64,000 bases of DNA from NCBI RefSeq assembly GCF_000208865.1, contig NC_018393.1, positions 3,738,714 to 3,802,713 of the forward strand, written 5' to 3'. This DNA comes from Neospora caninum Liverpool (lineage: Eukaryota > Apicomplexa > Conoidasida > Eucoccidiorida > Sarcocystidae). Below the pieces are notes generated by a model that did not search any database, was not told the origin of the DNA, and saw only the letters and a list, made by a program, of their open reading frames with translations. Within the stretch, counting starts at the first letter, position 1. Every line of letters starts with the position of its first letter. The position numbers and the translations under genes were made by a program. This document shows positions 23,500 through 34,500 of the stretch, one piece after another.

Positions 23500-25242
23500 C
23501 TATCGTTTCCAGTGTCGTCTTTGGGAAACTTTTCCGCCTTTCCGTCGAAACAGGCGATTCTCTGACCGCTTTTCATCCGCGCTGTGTCCTTCCGTTCCAC
23601 CCTTTGTGTCCTGCTCTGCTCCTTTTCCACTTTCTAACGCCTCTGGTCGGTCTTGGCGCTCTGCCAGGCGATCGCCGTTTGCGTCTCTTTTCTTGGATGT
23701 GTCTGTGCTGCTTAGAGTTCGCGCGTGCCGGTCCACTCTGCATGAATCAGCGTGCACTTTCGCGCTCGTGAAAGGAGACAGCAGAACCGAGATGCCAGTG
23801 TCTTTCCCAGACTGCGCGCGCTGTTGGAGGAGCAGCCAGCCTGCAGCGACGCCGATGCCCCATAGGTCAGCGGCTACGATTTTACCTTCGAGAATCCAGT
23901 TCTGAAGTAAAAAGAAGAAGGGAAGGTACTCGTTCGGAATGGTGCACAGGCCGTAGACGTCGGCCTCGCCGCCCGGGTGCGTTTTGCTCCAGATGTAGAG
24001 GAGAAACGTACACACGGTCTGCAGGAGATGGTCATTCGGAATCTGTTTCAAAGTCGCCAGGCTGTATGTACACCCCAGCGCGAATGCAAGCATGCGGTGG
24101 AAAGTGCCGGGAGAGTGCGTCCGCTGAAAGTGGACTTCCAGGCCTCCCAGGTAGGCGTGGACGAAGGAGAAGGAGAGCAGAGACGACAGAGAGAACGGAC
24201 CGAGGAAAAACAAAGACGAAAACAGACGGTGGAGCTCCCGGCCGCGCCGGAGAGCCTCCGCGTCGAACAGCAGCGCAGACGGAGCAAAGTGCCTCGACGA
24301 AGAGAAAGACGAAAGGAGCGAAAGCGCTGCCGCAATGGACAGATACCCTTTTGTCAGCTTGGGTGTCGCCTTCCACTGGTGCACAACGAAGGCCGCCAGA
24401 GGGGAGCTAAAAGCCTCGGCGGTCGCTGCCGCTGTGCTCGCGCCCTCGTCTGTCGCGCTTTCGTCTTCACTGAACAGCGCGTCCGGATCAGTTCCTTCGG
24501 CGTCCTGCGCGCACAAATCCCTGCCTCCCCCGGAAGAGCTCTCCTGCTCCGGCTTCTTCCACCAGGCAACGGCGTCCAGCAACCCAAAGAGGACAGCGAC
24601 GGGACGCTCGATGCCACTGCCTCGGGCGCGTTTCGCAGGCAAGAGAACGAGGTCGGTTGGCTTCTTCTCCCGCGGAACTCGCGTGTGCTTTCCCTTCGCA
24701 GAACGACGAGACGACGCGTCCAAAAACAACAGAGACCGGGCACGCTGAAAACGCGGAGTTCCCGAACGGGCTGCAGGAGAAGGAAGATGAGCAGACGAAC
24801 GAGCGAGACGGGGAAAGGCGAGAGCGAGTGGCGCCCCAGGCTGCGCACCGAGAAAGAGCGACAACGGAGCGCCTGGGTGTCGGCGTGCTCGGTGGAGCAG
24901 CGGGGTCGGGAGAGGCAGGCGGCCAGCGGAGTCGTGGGCCCATCGTCTCTTCAGGGTTTCGTGGAACGCGGTCCCGCCTCGTCCACTTGTTTCGTCAACG
25001 GAGAAGCGGAATGGATGCGTGGGCGGCAGCGGCGCGTTGTCCCTTCCCTCAAGAGCCCGCGGTCTCCCCCCGAAACTTGGCAGGCCCTCAGAAGCGCGAA
25101 ACGTCAGGCCTTCGACCGTTCTCGGGTCGAGGCTCACCGCAGCGCTGCAAAGAACGAGGAGAGCCAGGACGCATCGCGCGGTAGGAGGGCTGCCTGGCCA
25201 GTGCCGGAGGCAGCGAGAGGACAGCGCCGCTCTTCGGCCCAT
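23500..25242 (-). CDS. Der1/Derlin-like protein with bipartite leader, probable apicoplast import (SELMA) component
   Basis: One frame of 580 codons starts at ATG 25242 (CGAAATGGGC). Residues 24-37 are a signal-peptide core (CVLALLVLCSAAVS). Residues ~38-215 are Arg/Pro/Ala-rich and low in acidic residues, like an apicoplast transit peptide. The Derlin core spans ~285-475: KLTKGYLSIAAALSLL, ELHRLFSSLFFLGPF, CTFLLYIWSK, IPNEYLPFFFLLQNWI and AADLWGIGVAAGWLLLQ. Several membrane segments are evident. Known: coccidia carry a second Derlin derived from the algal symbiont's ERAD machinery, which works with a Cdc48/Ufd1 set to move proteins across the second-outermost apicoplast membrane. The leader plus core point to that paralogue rather than the ER Der1. 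The C-terminal ~100 residues are charged (Lys/Arg/Glu/Asp). No intron is needed. Confidence 0.9.
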   Translation of the reverse strand: MGRRAALSSRCLRHWPGSPPTARCVLALLVLCSAAVSLDPRTVEGLTFRASEGLPSFGGRPRALEGRDNAPLPPTHPFRFSVDETSGRGGTAFHETLKRRWAHDSAGRLPLPTPLLHRARRHPGAPLSLFLGAQPGAPLALAFPRLARSSAHLPSPAARSGTPRFQRARSLLFLDASSRRSAKGKHTRVPREKKPTDLVLLPAKRARGSGIERPVAVLFGLLDAVAWWKKPEQESSSGGGRDLCAQDAEGTDPDALFSEDESATDEGASTAAATAEAFSSPLAAFVVHQWKATPKLTKGYLSIAAALSLLSSFSSSRHFAPSALLFDAEALRRGRELHRLFSSLFFLGPFSLSSLLSFSFVHAYLGGLEVHFQRTHSPGTFHRMLAFALGCTYSLATLKQIPNDHLLQTVCTFLLYIWSKTHPGGEADVYGLCTIPNEYLPFFFLLQNWILEGKIVAADLWGIGVAAGWLLLQQRAQSGKDTGISVLLSPFTSAKVHADSCRVDRHARTLSSTDTSKKRDANGDRLAERQDRPEALESGKGAEQDTKGGTEGHSADEKRSENRLFRRKGGKVSQRRHWKR

Positions 25243-25631
25243 TTCGATTACGCATACAGGCGGACCTTCATCTGGAACCGAAAGATCTGGTTTCCGCGCG
25301 TGTGCTAGTCCATCGGAGCAAAGAAGAAAGAGAAGTGCGGAAAGAAAGTCGGGCGCGATTTGGGGCTGGGGGCCAGCCCGGTGTCGAAAACTCGCAGGAG
25401 GCGCCGGGGTCACCCCCGGAGAGTGGAGAGGTGACACGATCGGCAAGGCGCTCAACGACGATGGAAGTTGTTCAAATGAGCGGCTTTGGCAGCGAGAAAC
25501 GACCGAGGGAACTTTGGAGAAGAGCCCCGGTTTCAACGTCGAATTCTCAACAGGCCACCCGTCGAGCTTCCACTCGAATGGCGACCGCAGTCGAAACTCG
25601 CGGGTTCTGAAACCTGCATATCTGGGATGAA

Positions 25632-25638
25632 AGAGACG
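25632..25638 (+). promoter_or_regulatory. possible WGAGACG promoter motif
   Basis: AGAGACG lies about 390 bases upstream of the Der1-like start. The same caution applies as for the motif upstream of the SET gene. Confidence 0.25.
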
Positions 25639-26036
25639 CCGCCTCGATTGAAAGGTGAATGTTGGACAGAAAGCGCGATTCACATTCAGATTCAGGAGAC
25701 TACACTCCTGGAGAAGCAAAGCGCGTGAGACACACGCGTCCCCGCGGAGACGGGAGACGGGGGGCTGCTCGATGTGCCTTCGCTGCGCAGACTCAGACTC
25801 ACGTTTGAACAGAAAATCCGGTGCCTTTTCGAAAACGCATTCAACGATCAGCGCATTCACTTTTTCATCGGAAAGAATCTGACTCGTCCTTTTCTCCAAC
25901 AGTTTGGGAGGCACACGCCGAGCAGCTCGGCGAGACACACTAGGGACGCGCACTCTACGCCGGCAAGTGCATGCACGAAACCGGTGAAAAAACGCCCGGC
26001 ATGGTCCATAGATGAGCCGAATGCCTATGAAACCTC

Positions 26037-26081
26037 TACATATATATTATATATATCACATATATATATATATATATATAC
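26037..26081. repeat. (AT)n microsatellite
   Basis: TACATATATATTATATATATCA is followed by an uninterrupted (TA)n block in an intergenic position. Confidence 0.88.
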
Positions 26082-28145
26082 TTGAGCACCACATGCTTTC
26101 TTTGTGTCGGTGTATCGCGCCTTGAACGCTCAGACGGAGTTCTCGTGATTGAATCGGCTATATCCCAGTCTGCTCGAGGTTCAAACGCCCTCCGTCGACG
26201 CCTGACCTGTCGCCACAGTTGTGGGTAGTTGTGGTGGTCCGTGGCAAAACTGCCAGGGACATCTGCCGACTACGTGTCAACGGGCTGTATCAGCGCTGCA
26301 CTCTGTATATGATACTTGGAGTCCTATTCAGCCTCCCGCCTCCCATTAATGAGAATCGTAGGTCCTTACTGCAGATCGTGGGAGCACAGATATATCGGAT
26401 GTGTAACTGTCGGGGCAAGCGGCGTGTTTCGAGTCGCAAACTCCCCGCAACTTACACTGCAACGCAGGGCGCCGGGCGAGCTTCGACCGAACGCCTCGGG
26501 ACGCTCGTAGAAAAAGGGATCCGTGGACTGCGCAACTACAAACTGACATCGCCCGAAAAACAGCGGCTCAGCCGTTTGGTGACAAACTTGATGCGTTCGT
26601 CGCCGTACACGGTTCTTACCGAAGGAAAAAGAGAACGAAACAAAGATCACTGATCTATGTGACCACGCAGCCGGAGTCTAGGCGCAACTACCGAAAACAC
26701 GCCCGACGACTCGGTGTGCACTTCGTAGTGTTAGGAATGCTACTTCCTGTGATCCAGCGCACCTTGCTGCCGCATCGCACGTGACCGTACAAAAGGTCAG
26801 CCTCGGTCATCCCCGGTTATTCGACGGAAAGGGCTGAACAGTGGCATGAATTCTGTTGCAGCGCCCAACCGTGGCGGTGTACCCGAATATATGGTACGCA
26901 CGACGGAGGCTGCGGCCGGTTGTTCTGTGTGGTTTCGACGGCTCTTTGCTGACTACGAAGTCGGTACACAGAGAGGTGTTGCCTTTCGTTCACTGGAGAG
27001 AGAGTCGTGTCCGCTTCGGCCGGCCTTTGTCTTCCGGCCAATCGAGCTTCCTGCACTTCGTTTTTGGGGTTTTCTCGGATGATGTACTGTGCTCGGCGTC
27101 TCTTAGACACAAGGGGCTGGGACAGCTGCAGCCTGGACCCTGTCTAGTGGCACGCCGTATTTCTGGGCTCTCGTGCAGGTTGGTGATCGAAGTGTCAGAG
27201 AGAGGAACTTCATTAGCTTGTTTTCTCAGTTTTCCACCGAAAACAAAGCAACTGAGAAGCTGCGTTCCCAAAGTGCCCAGAGAGGGGTCCGAACAGATAC
27301 ACGACGCCTAGAAGAACGGTCCAGAGACCATAGGTCAAAACACTCCGCCGAAAATCCGGCTCCTGCTGTCTACGAAATCCCGGCGCACGCTCTCCCGATC
27401 GAGACAGTTGTCCAGGAACCAAGGTGGTGTCACCCTACAGAGACGTCAGCACGGGTCTTGGGGTGGCCGCCGTCTCCAGCCGGGCCATGTGTCTCTCCAG
27501 CATCCCAAAAGACCTCACGAGCACAGCACATGGCACTTTCCAGTGACAAAAAACTGTGAAAACACGTTCATGACAAAAGGCAGCGTTCGCAACAAATCAA
27601 GGAAAAAACAAACGTATTTCGACTGCATTTTCAGGGCGATCTTGCCTGCGCTTCACGTTGCTCCGCAACATGAGAAACAGAGAACCCCTGCATAAAAGAT
27701 TTCCTGAACCAGGTTTAGGGCCGGAGAACTCCGACACGCCGCGCCTTCGGTTCGCTTCCTCCCAGTCTCCTGTGCCCGGACTCTGCTCGAACGCGATCCA
27801 GCAGTCTTTGCAGTTTGGCGGCCCCGCAGACAAGGACGTCATTTTTTGTACCCCCCTGCCGGTTTTTCCGCCGCATGTCTGCTCACATTCTTCACCCTTT
27901 TCGTTCTTGGTGCCGTCTCGGGAGCAGTTGCCGTCGCGTCCGTCGCCGGGCGATTTACAAGTGGTTCTGGTTTTCCTGTGCATGATGTCCCGGTCCGTCT
28001 CTCCGTCGTGGGTCCGTTCGAGTCTCCTGTCTCTCTGCGCCAGCATCCTTTCCACGGCTGATGGCGCGACGGAGTTCGAAAAGCCAAGAGTGCGGGCCCA
28101 GCTGAGCCGGCGTCCCCTTTTCGCGCGCGGCCTTTCGAATTTCGC

Positions 28146-31100
28146 TCAGCATACGCGTGGCCCCTGACGCGCCAGTTTCAGCCGCAAACACTCTTCGTCG
28201 CTCGGGTAACTCATCGCTTCACCCCTGGGTGCCGAAGCACTCGCGGGGAGTCCCTCGCTGCAGCACGTGCTGAAGGAGCTTCGCACGCCATCGGCGAGGC
28301 CGTCGGCGGCGCCCAGAATGCAGCCGATCCCTGCGGGGGAGGTCCGCGTGCCGGACTGGGTTGTTCTGTCGCTGAAGCTGCCGCTTCGACTGCGCAGACT
28401 GTCTGAGCCGCTTCCCCAGCCCGTGCCGTGTCGCGTGCTCGAGTCCTCGCCCGTTGTCACCGGAGTTGCGCGGACTGCAGTCGGCTCGTAGGCTTCCCGC
28501 GAGCTGTCGTCGCGCTCCCCCAGCGCTGCGCGTTTGAGCTCTTCCTCGACGCCAGTGGCCAGGCCCGACTCGCCTTGCACCTTTGGAAGCGCCCCCAGGA
28601 GGCCGGAGAGATTGTTATGGAGCTGGCACATCTCAACGAGGCGCAGAAACTGGAGCCCCAGAGCGTACTGAGCATTGGTGGACGCAGGCGAGGGGACGGC
28701 CGCCGTGGACTTGCCGGGGAGACTGACCTGCCCCGCCGAGGCCAAGTCAGCGCCTGCCGGGAGGGTCTGCAGCAGCTGAACCAGTTCGGACGATCCGAGA
28801 GACAGGTCTGCGCCTTGAAACGCCGGAGCCGTGCGCTGCCGAGCGGCCTGTAAGCCCCCGGCCTGCGACGACAGGCCGCGCAGCGCCTCGAGGGAGACAT
28901 CCAGGAGGCCTTGGGAATTTTCGAACGCCTCGCCTTCGGACCCGTTCACGTCTTCGAGTCTCGCCGCATCGGTCGCCGAGAAGTCCGCGACCGGACGCTT
29001 CACCGCCGCCCTGTTTGTCTTCTGCAAGAGACTCAGCAGCAGCGCTTCCTGGCTGTCTGGAGTCGCGAGCTCCCCGTTCTCGGGCTCCCCCCTTTGTGGG
29101 GCTTCCTGCGAGAGCTCGCCTTGCAGGATCGAGCGCAGAAGGATCTCTCGCTCACGCGTGAGCTCCTCTAGAGAGGCGTCCGCCTGTTTGGCGGCGACGG
29201 CATCTTCGGTGGCGTCCATCCGCGTCTTGAACTGGTCGACGAACTGGAAAAAGTCACGCCCAGACGCAGCCGGCACGGGGTCCGGCGCCGGGACACACGC
29301 CTGGGCTCCGCCGAAAAACGGGGCGCAATCCTGGCCGTTGCCAATGCTGGCGGCAAGCGAACGCGCCAGCAGGGCTTCCAAGGAAGGGGCTGTCTCCTCC
29401 GTCAGGGAGGACAGCGACGAGGAGACTGAGAGCGGAAGCGACTCCTGCCGGGTGTGGCCTTGGTCACTGAGAGAGTCGCGCGCCCCGCTCGGGGAAAAAT
29501 CGATGCTGCCGGCTGTCTTCGCCGAGGTGTCGACCGTCTCTGACTGCGACGGCTCGTGCAGTCCGAACAAAGACCCGCTGAGCGAGTACGCGGCCTCCGC
29601 CTCCCCGACTCGGAGTTCGTCCGCCTTTGTCAGCCTGTCCACAATGTCTCTGCATCGTCTGCGGTTGCTGGCGCCGGTGCGGCGCGCAGGACACACCGCG
29701 CGCTTCGTTCCAGTCCGTCTGGGGACGCTCGACGGGGATGCTGCCTTTTCGACACGGTTGGGCGGATTGCCTGCCAGCGCCTGCAGCTGCATCTGCAAAG
29801 CGTGCACCGCGGCGGACAAGTTCTCGGAATCCCCGACCTCTGCGCTCGCCATCTCCCGGCTGAACAGGCCGAGTTGCTGGAGCACCTGCAGCAGCTGCTT
29901 TTGCGTGCCTGTGCAGCCCTTCGCCGGCTCTCTGCGATCCGCTCCAAAGGGGAAGCCTGGACGGCTGACATTCAGCGGGGTGCAAAGATCTGAAGACAGC
30001 GCCCCGTCGTGCACGCAGTCGGCCGCCTCGTTGACCCCACCAGTCCAGCCGAACAGCGCGCAGCCGCTCTGGTCGCCTTCCATGTGCGGTCCCCACTGGT
30101 GGCGACTCGGAGTGTGCGAGGCGAGCGGGCGACGGCGGCGCTTCTTCAGTCCTCGAGGCGTCCGCCTGGCGGCACTCACGGGAGACGACAGAGCTGAGCG
30201 GCAGACGTCGCCTCCGTCGTTGAGCTGCTCGGCATCTGCAGTAGGTTCTTCAAAGTGCAGGAAGCCCAGGGTGCCGTCGGACATGAACTCTGCAGCGGCG
30301 CCGCCCTCCGCGTCCTGAGGCGACATCCCTCCAAACACCTCCCGGCTGCCAGCCCCGTGGAGCCTGCGCTGAGCTACCTGCGCGCGAAGATTTCTAGGCG
30401 CGGTCTGCGGACTCTGACCCGCGTGGCGCTTGAGTGCGGTGCGCCTGCGCTTCGCTCCAGATCCAACACGAAGCACCACGGCCCCGTCGCCTGCGTTGCC
30501 CGCGGCGGTTCCTGCGGCGCCTGCGGAGGCGTTGCCTGCGAGGGCGCCCGAGCGGCCTCCGCGACCCGCGACAGCGCCCGTGGCGTTCGACACGCCACCG
30601 AATTCTTCACTGCATTGCACTGCGAAGTCAAAGACGCCGAGGAGGTGCGCCAGGTGGAAAAGCTCCGACACCGTCGCGAAGGGCATGCGCGAAAACACGA
30701 GGCCGTGGGAGGCCAGAAACGTGTCGCGGGTCTCGGGCGGCGAGGCGTGGTACGCTCTTCGCAGACGCCGCAACAAAACTTGCCTTCCCTCCGCTCCGAG
30801 CGGCAAACGGAAGCCGGGAGTCCACGTCACGCGAGGCGCGGGTGAACACGCGGGCGAGCTGTCCGCAGAGCTGTTAGCGGCCGTAGTCGCGCTTTCAACG
30901 GATGCACTCGACGCAAGGGCGGGCTTTTCATCCGCCTTGCTCGCCAGGTCTTGGTCAACGACAGCTCCCGGCTGACCTTGCGCGTCGTCCACATCTGTCT
31001 GGTCGCCCTGTTGCTGGAGCACGCGCGCTTCGATCCGAGAAACAGCGTCATCCAATGGATGCGTCGACAGCGAAGCACCCCCGCCCTGGACAACTTGCGC

Positions 31101-31568
31101 CTGGCGACGAGGCGCCGGGTGCTGGCGCGCGAAAGACGCCTGGACGTGAGCGCCCCGCGCGGGGACGGGAACGGAACCCAGTGGATCCGCCGCTGCATCT
31201 GGACACGGAGTTGCCAGGAGGCTAAGCGCGACAGGCGAGGACAGGAGCGCCGCTGCGGAAGCTCCCGAGCACGTGGGGCCGAAGTCGAGCGGCTCTGAAG
31301 ACGCGCTCAAAGCCGCAGCCGAGGAATCCTGGAGAGACGACGAAAAGGAGAGAGGGGACACCAGCGGGGTCAAATTAGACCGCTCTGTACCCTCTGGTTC
31401 CACTTCGTTCGTCGGCGCCGGTGCGTCCGCATTGGACTGCGTTTCTGCGGTGTTGGATTCGTGAATCGCCTCATGCCCGCTGGTTTTCAGAAGGAAAAGA
31501 ACTGCGTCTCGCTCTTGATCGGCAGAGACGCCGAAATCCGAAGCGTCGAGTTTCCCACCAGTCGCCAT
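28146..31568 (-). CDS. large unrecognised protein, mostly disordered, with one conserved-looking helical block
   Basis: A single frame of 1,140 codons starts at an ATG in good context (ACACCATGGCG). Composition is Ala/Ser/Gly/Gln-rich throughout, with short low-complexity runs (Ala/Gly/Asn around residues 335-360) and basic patches such as GLKKRRRRP that could be nuclear localisation signals. The only part that looks folded is ~247-325, from VTWTPGFRLPLG through RLRRAYHASPP to ELFHLAHLLGVFDFAVQ. This has a Trp/Phe/Leu pattern of amphipathic helices. Gln/Leu-rich heptad-like stretches occur further on (LQVLQQLGLFSREM, HALQMQLQALAG). No signal peptide or membrane segment follows the chosen start. 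I do not recognise the family; a nuclear or scaffold protein is a guess. The frame is open 89 codons further upstream, and a small 3' exon is possible. Confidence 0.65.
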   Translation of the reverse strand: MATGGKLDASDFGVSADQERDAVLFLLKTSGHEAIHESNTAETQSNADAPAPTNEVEPEGTERSNLTPLVSPLSFSSSLQDSSAAALSASSEPLDFGPTCSGASAAALLSSPVALSLLATPCPDAAADPLGSVPVPARGAHVQASFARQHPAPRRQAQVVQGGGASLSTHPLDDAVSRIEARVLQQQGDQTDVDDAQGQPGAVVDQDLASKADEKPALASSASVESATTAANSSADSSPACSPAPRVTWTPGFRLPLGAEGRQVLLRRLRRAYHASPPETRDTFLASHGLVFSRMPFATVSELFHLAHLLGVFDFAVQCSEEFGGVSNATGAVAGRGGRSGALAGNASAGAAGTAAGNAGDGAVVLRVGSGAKRRRTALKRHAGQSPQTAPRNLRAQVAQRRLHGAGSREVFGGMSPQDAEGGAAAEFMSDGTLGFLHFEEPTADAEQLNDGGDVCRSALSSPVSAARRTPRGLKKRRRRPLASHTPSRHQWGPHMEGDQSGCALFGWTGGVNEAADCVHDGALSSDLCTPLNVSRPGFPFGADRREPAKGCTGTQKQLLQVLQQLGLFSREMASAEVGDSENLSAAVHALQMQLQALAGNPPNRVEKAASPSSVPRRTGTKRAVCPARRTGASNRRRCRDIVDRLTKADELRVGEAEAAYSLSGSLFGLHEPSQSETVDTSAKTAGSIDFSPSGARDSLSDQGHTRQESLPLSVSSSLSSLTEETAPSLEALLARSLAASIGNGQDCAPFFGGAQACVPAPDPVPAASGRDFFQFVDQFKTRMDATEDAVAAKQADASLEELTREREILLRSILQGELSQEAPQRGEPENGELATPDSQEALLLSLLQKTNRAAVKRPVADFSATDAARLEDVNGSEGEAFENSQGLLDVSLEALRGLSSQAGGLQAARQRTAPAFQGADLSLGSSELVQLLQTLPAGADLASAGQVSLPGKSTAAVPSPASTNAQYALGLQFLRLVEMCQLHNNLSGLLGALPKVQGESGLATGVEEELKRAALGERDDSSREAYEPTAVRATPVTTGEDSSTRHGTGWGSGSDSLRSRSGSFSDRTTQSGTRTSPAGIGCILGAADGLADGVRSSFSTCCSEGLPASASAPRGEAMSYPSDEECLRLKLARQGPRVC

Positions 31569-34500
31569 GGTGTGGACGTACAGGAGGGTCGGTGCAACCT
31601 TCGACGAGCGCAGGACGCGAGGTGCGAGTTGACGGGCATAAGATATCTTGGAAGTGTGGCTCGACGGGAACAGACACGCGGATGAAAACCGTGGAACGCC
31701 GCAGCCAGGAACCAACTGGGGAGGTCGGCGCAACGGGCGGAAACAACCGAGCAGGATATCAGAAATCAGACCCCGCGAATGGAAAGCCTCAAAGTCGGCA
31801 AAAACAAGGCGACAGAAACGGTCTTGTTTCGACACAAAATTGTCTTGGTAGCTCGTTGAACAGAAACAACCGATCAGCAGGCACGCTCAGCGGCAAATGA
31901 CACAAACATGTTTGGTCCAAACGACACAGGACGACTGCGAACGGAAGCGCGTCGAGGCTGGGATCCAATACGCGCACGAAACTGACTCCCAGCAGGCACC
32001 ACCAGATCCATGTATCTTACGCCCAGAACATACCCGATGTGGAATAACCTTAACGGTGAGTAGGATATTGAACTCCAACACTTTTAGCTGTCCTAAGCAG
32101 TCAGAAGAGAAACGCGCGCAGTACGATCGACGAAAGGGTTTACGCAGGTCACGGGGCACGGCTGACAAGTTGTACTCGCGCAGGTGCGATGTCAACACTC
32201 AGACGACAGACGGCGCTTTCGATGACAAAGTACGGAAACCCAGTGGAGTGCTTTGATCAGCGAGGGGCTAGCAAGGCTCATTACGAGAAAACAAAAGCAA
32301 GACTGTTGCTGTGGGCACTTCTCATCCGATGCCGTGTCGCACCGGATTTCTATGACAACAAAGGTTGCTGCGATAACGCATGGAACCCTTAGCATCCAAG
32401 GAATCCGTTGCGCGTTTTTGTTCCTTAGTCCGTCAGTGTTGACCGAATCTGGCGGCTTTGTTTTTCGCAGGAAAAAAAGCAAAAACCGTGTGGCCTCAAC
32501 AGCCAAAGTCCCGCCAAAGAGTCGAAATATTCTTCTTGACGCGATCCACTGCGTGCTTGCTCAATTTTTGACTGTTGGCTGTCCAACCTCTTTTTCTGAT
32601 AACCGCGAAGCAGTACGGTTGCTCCTGACGGTTGGAGAGACACGGAACACCGAGCAGAGTAGACAACGCAAGGTCCCCGAGACTCAGAACACGAGAGTCC
32701 CAGACCTCCGTTCCCGTTCTGCCTCTAGATTGCAACGACTTCATCACACGCAGGCAACCAGTCAGTTTCCTTCTGCCCCTACTCCAAACAAAGGATACGT
32801 GGAGAGAGGCTCGTATTTCTCGCAACGACGTCGCTTAAGACACCACGTTGTACTCCACAGAAGAGACACACGCTCGCCTGCGGGTTGACACAACCGTGAA
32901 ACTTGCCGATTTTTCACTGGTCGGCCTCAATCGCGGAAAAGTGGACTCTTGAAACCGCTCGCTCGACAGAAGTAAAGAACGGCTTTGAGTCCAAACAACA
33001 AAATGCTCCCTGTTCAAGGAGACACCAAAATCGGCCGGAGAAGCACGACTCTTGGCGATTGCTACACAGATAGAATGGCTCTGTGTATCGCGCACCCTCG
33101 GAGCTCAGCAAAAAGAATTCGCTTGCTTCCTCCTTTCTGTGCAAAATACTGGAAGTTTTTCGACAATACTTCCTGCAGGAGGGATTATGAGAGAGAAATT
33201 GCAGGAACGGTCACTTTCGAGGAGAAATCAACGAGACCCACTCCGGCGTTTGCGATGGCTCTCACGGAAGCTCGCTAGCTCGTCTGCATCGAGAAACGGA
33301 TGTCTCGATGCATCCAGTGACGCAGCGACGGAAACTTGGCGCCCAGCAGAAACAGGTACCACAGGAGCTCTCCAACAAAGCAAAGCAGACGTCTAGACAA
33401 ATGAAGACAAATTGTACCGAAAAAAACGTGAACGATGAGAGAGTAGAAACCCAAAAAGTCTCTTTTAAAAAATGAAGGAAATATCGCAGCCCCGCCGGCG
33501 AGATACACCGCACGCTTGGCAAAAAATTGCTGGCCACCTACGGCGTTTTGCGGCCTTGTTTCTCTAGACAAAATGCTTTCACGCGCGGGTTTTTGTCTCT
33601 TTCTAGTCTTGGGCTGCGGCGGGAAAAGACAGTCAGACAAATCAAGAGGAAAGTGCAGGGCAAAATCCACGAAACAATTTCAGTGATCAGCTGACTGGAG
33701 TTGCTCGCGGAATCCTACCCGTTTACGATCATGCGCGCCCGTATCTCAATCGACCGCGGCGCTCTCAGGCAGCCCCGGCGAGTCCAGAAGGGAACCCGGG
33801 ACAGAACAAATAGCTGTTGAGAACGCAAGCAGGAAAAAAAACCACCAGTTCCGCAGGCAGAAAGCAGGGGAAAGCCACTATAGGAAAAACGAGTGCACAA
33901 AGACATAAAAGTGCTGGACGACGCGGGGCAGAGGCCGCGCAGCGAGCGCAATGAACTCGCGCGTAGCCAGCACTGAAGGGATGTGGCAATGCCCGAAGTT
34001 CGCCGACCCGGACAAGAACCCGGCACATTCAAAGGCAGTCAACTCTGGCCTGGCAACTTTGTCGTTTGGCACGTGCTGCGCTCTCGTCCCTGTGTGTGCA
34101 TGGCCAAGACGTGTGATGTTTACTTCGGTAGAAAATGTGCTCTTTCTCTTGACTGGAGATCCAAGAAATGGCGGTGGAGGGGCCATAGACGCACCAGCGT
34201 GAAAACGGGTACCTAACCACAGCTGGATCGCACGACCGTCACTGCGGGAAGGACCTGCGGCCACAGCTCCATTAATCGCCCAGTTGTCTTCTTGATCACT
34301 CGGCCACTCATTCCTATCGAGGGTTTTAGGTCTGTAACCAACTCGGCCCATATTGTGTTCCCTTTCCGATTCGCAGCATACAGACACACAGCAAACGTGG
34401 TCCGTGGACACCGGACAAGGAATCCCGTGCAAGCAGCACACATTCACCGGCGAACCGCGCGCGTACCGGGGCACGGCGTCACTCTTTGTCTCGCGCCTTT

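Larger units (their letters stand above)
25243..28145. other. spacer between Der1-like gene and the 1,140-residue gene
   Basis: The left part is the Der1-like upstream region; the frame stays open 237 codons above the chosen ATG, but without a signal peptide at its head. The right part is presumed 3' untranslated region. A 79-codon minus-strand frame (27955-28191) overlaps the next gene's end and could be an alternative 3' exon. Confidence 0.45.

Noticed and set aside
23977..25308. 443-codon plus-strand open frame opposite the Der1-like gene
   Set aside because: It is the antisense shadow of a G+C-rich coding region. Its translation is Arg-rich without domains, while the minus strand encodes a clear Derlin core.
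28831..30318. 495-codon plus-strand open frame opposite the 1,140-residue gene
   Set aside because: The minus-strand frame is far longer with a good start context. The plus frame reads as Ser/Ala/Pro-rich complement of Gln/Ala/Gly codons.
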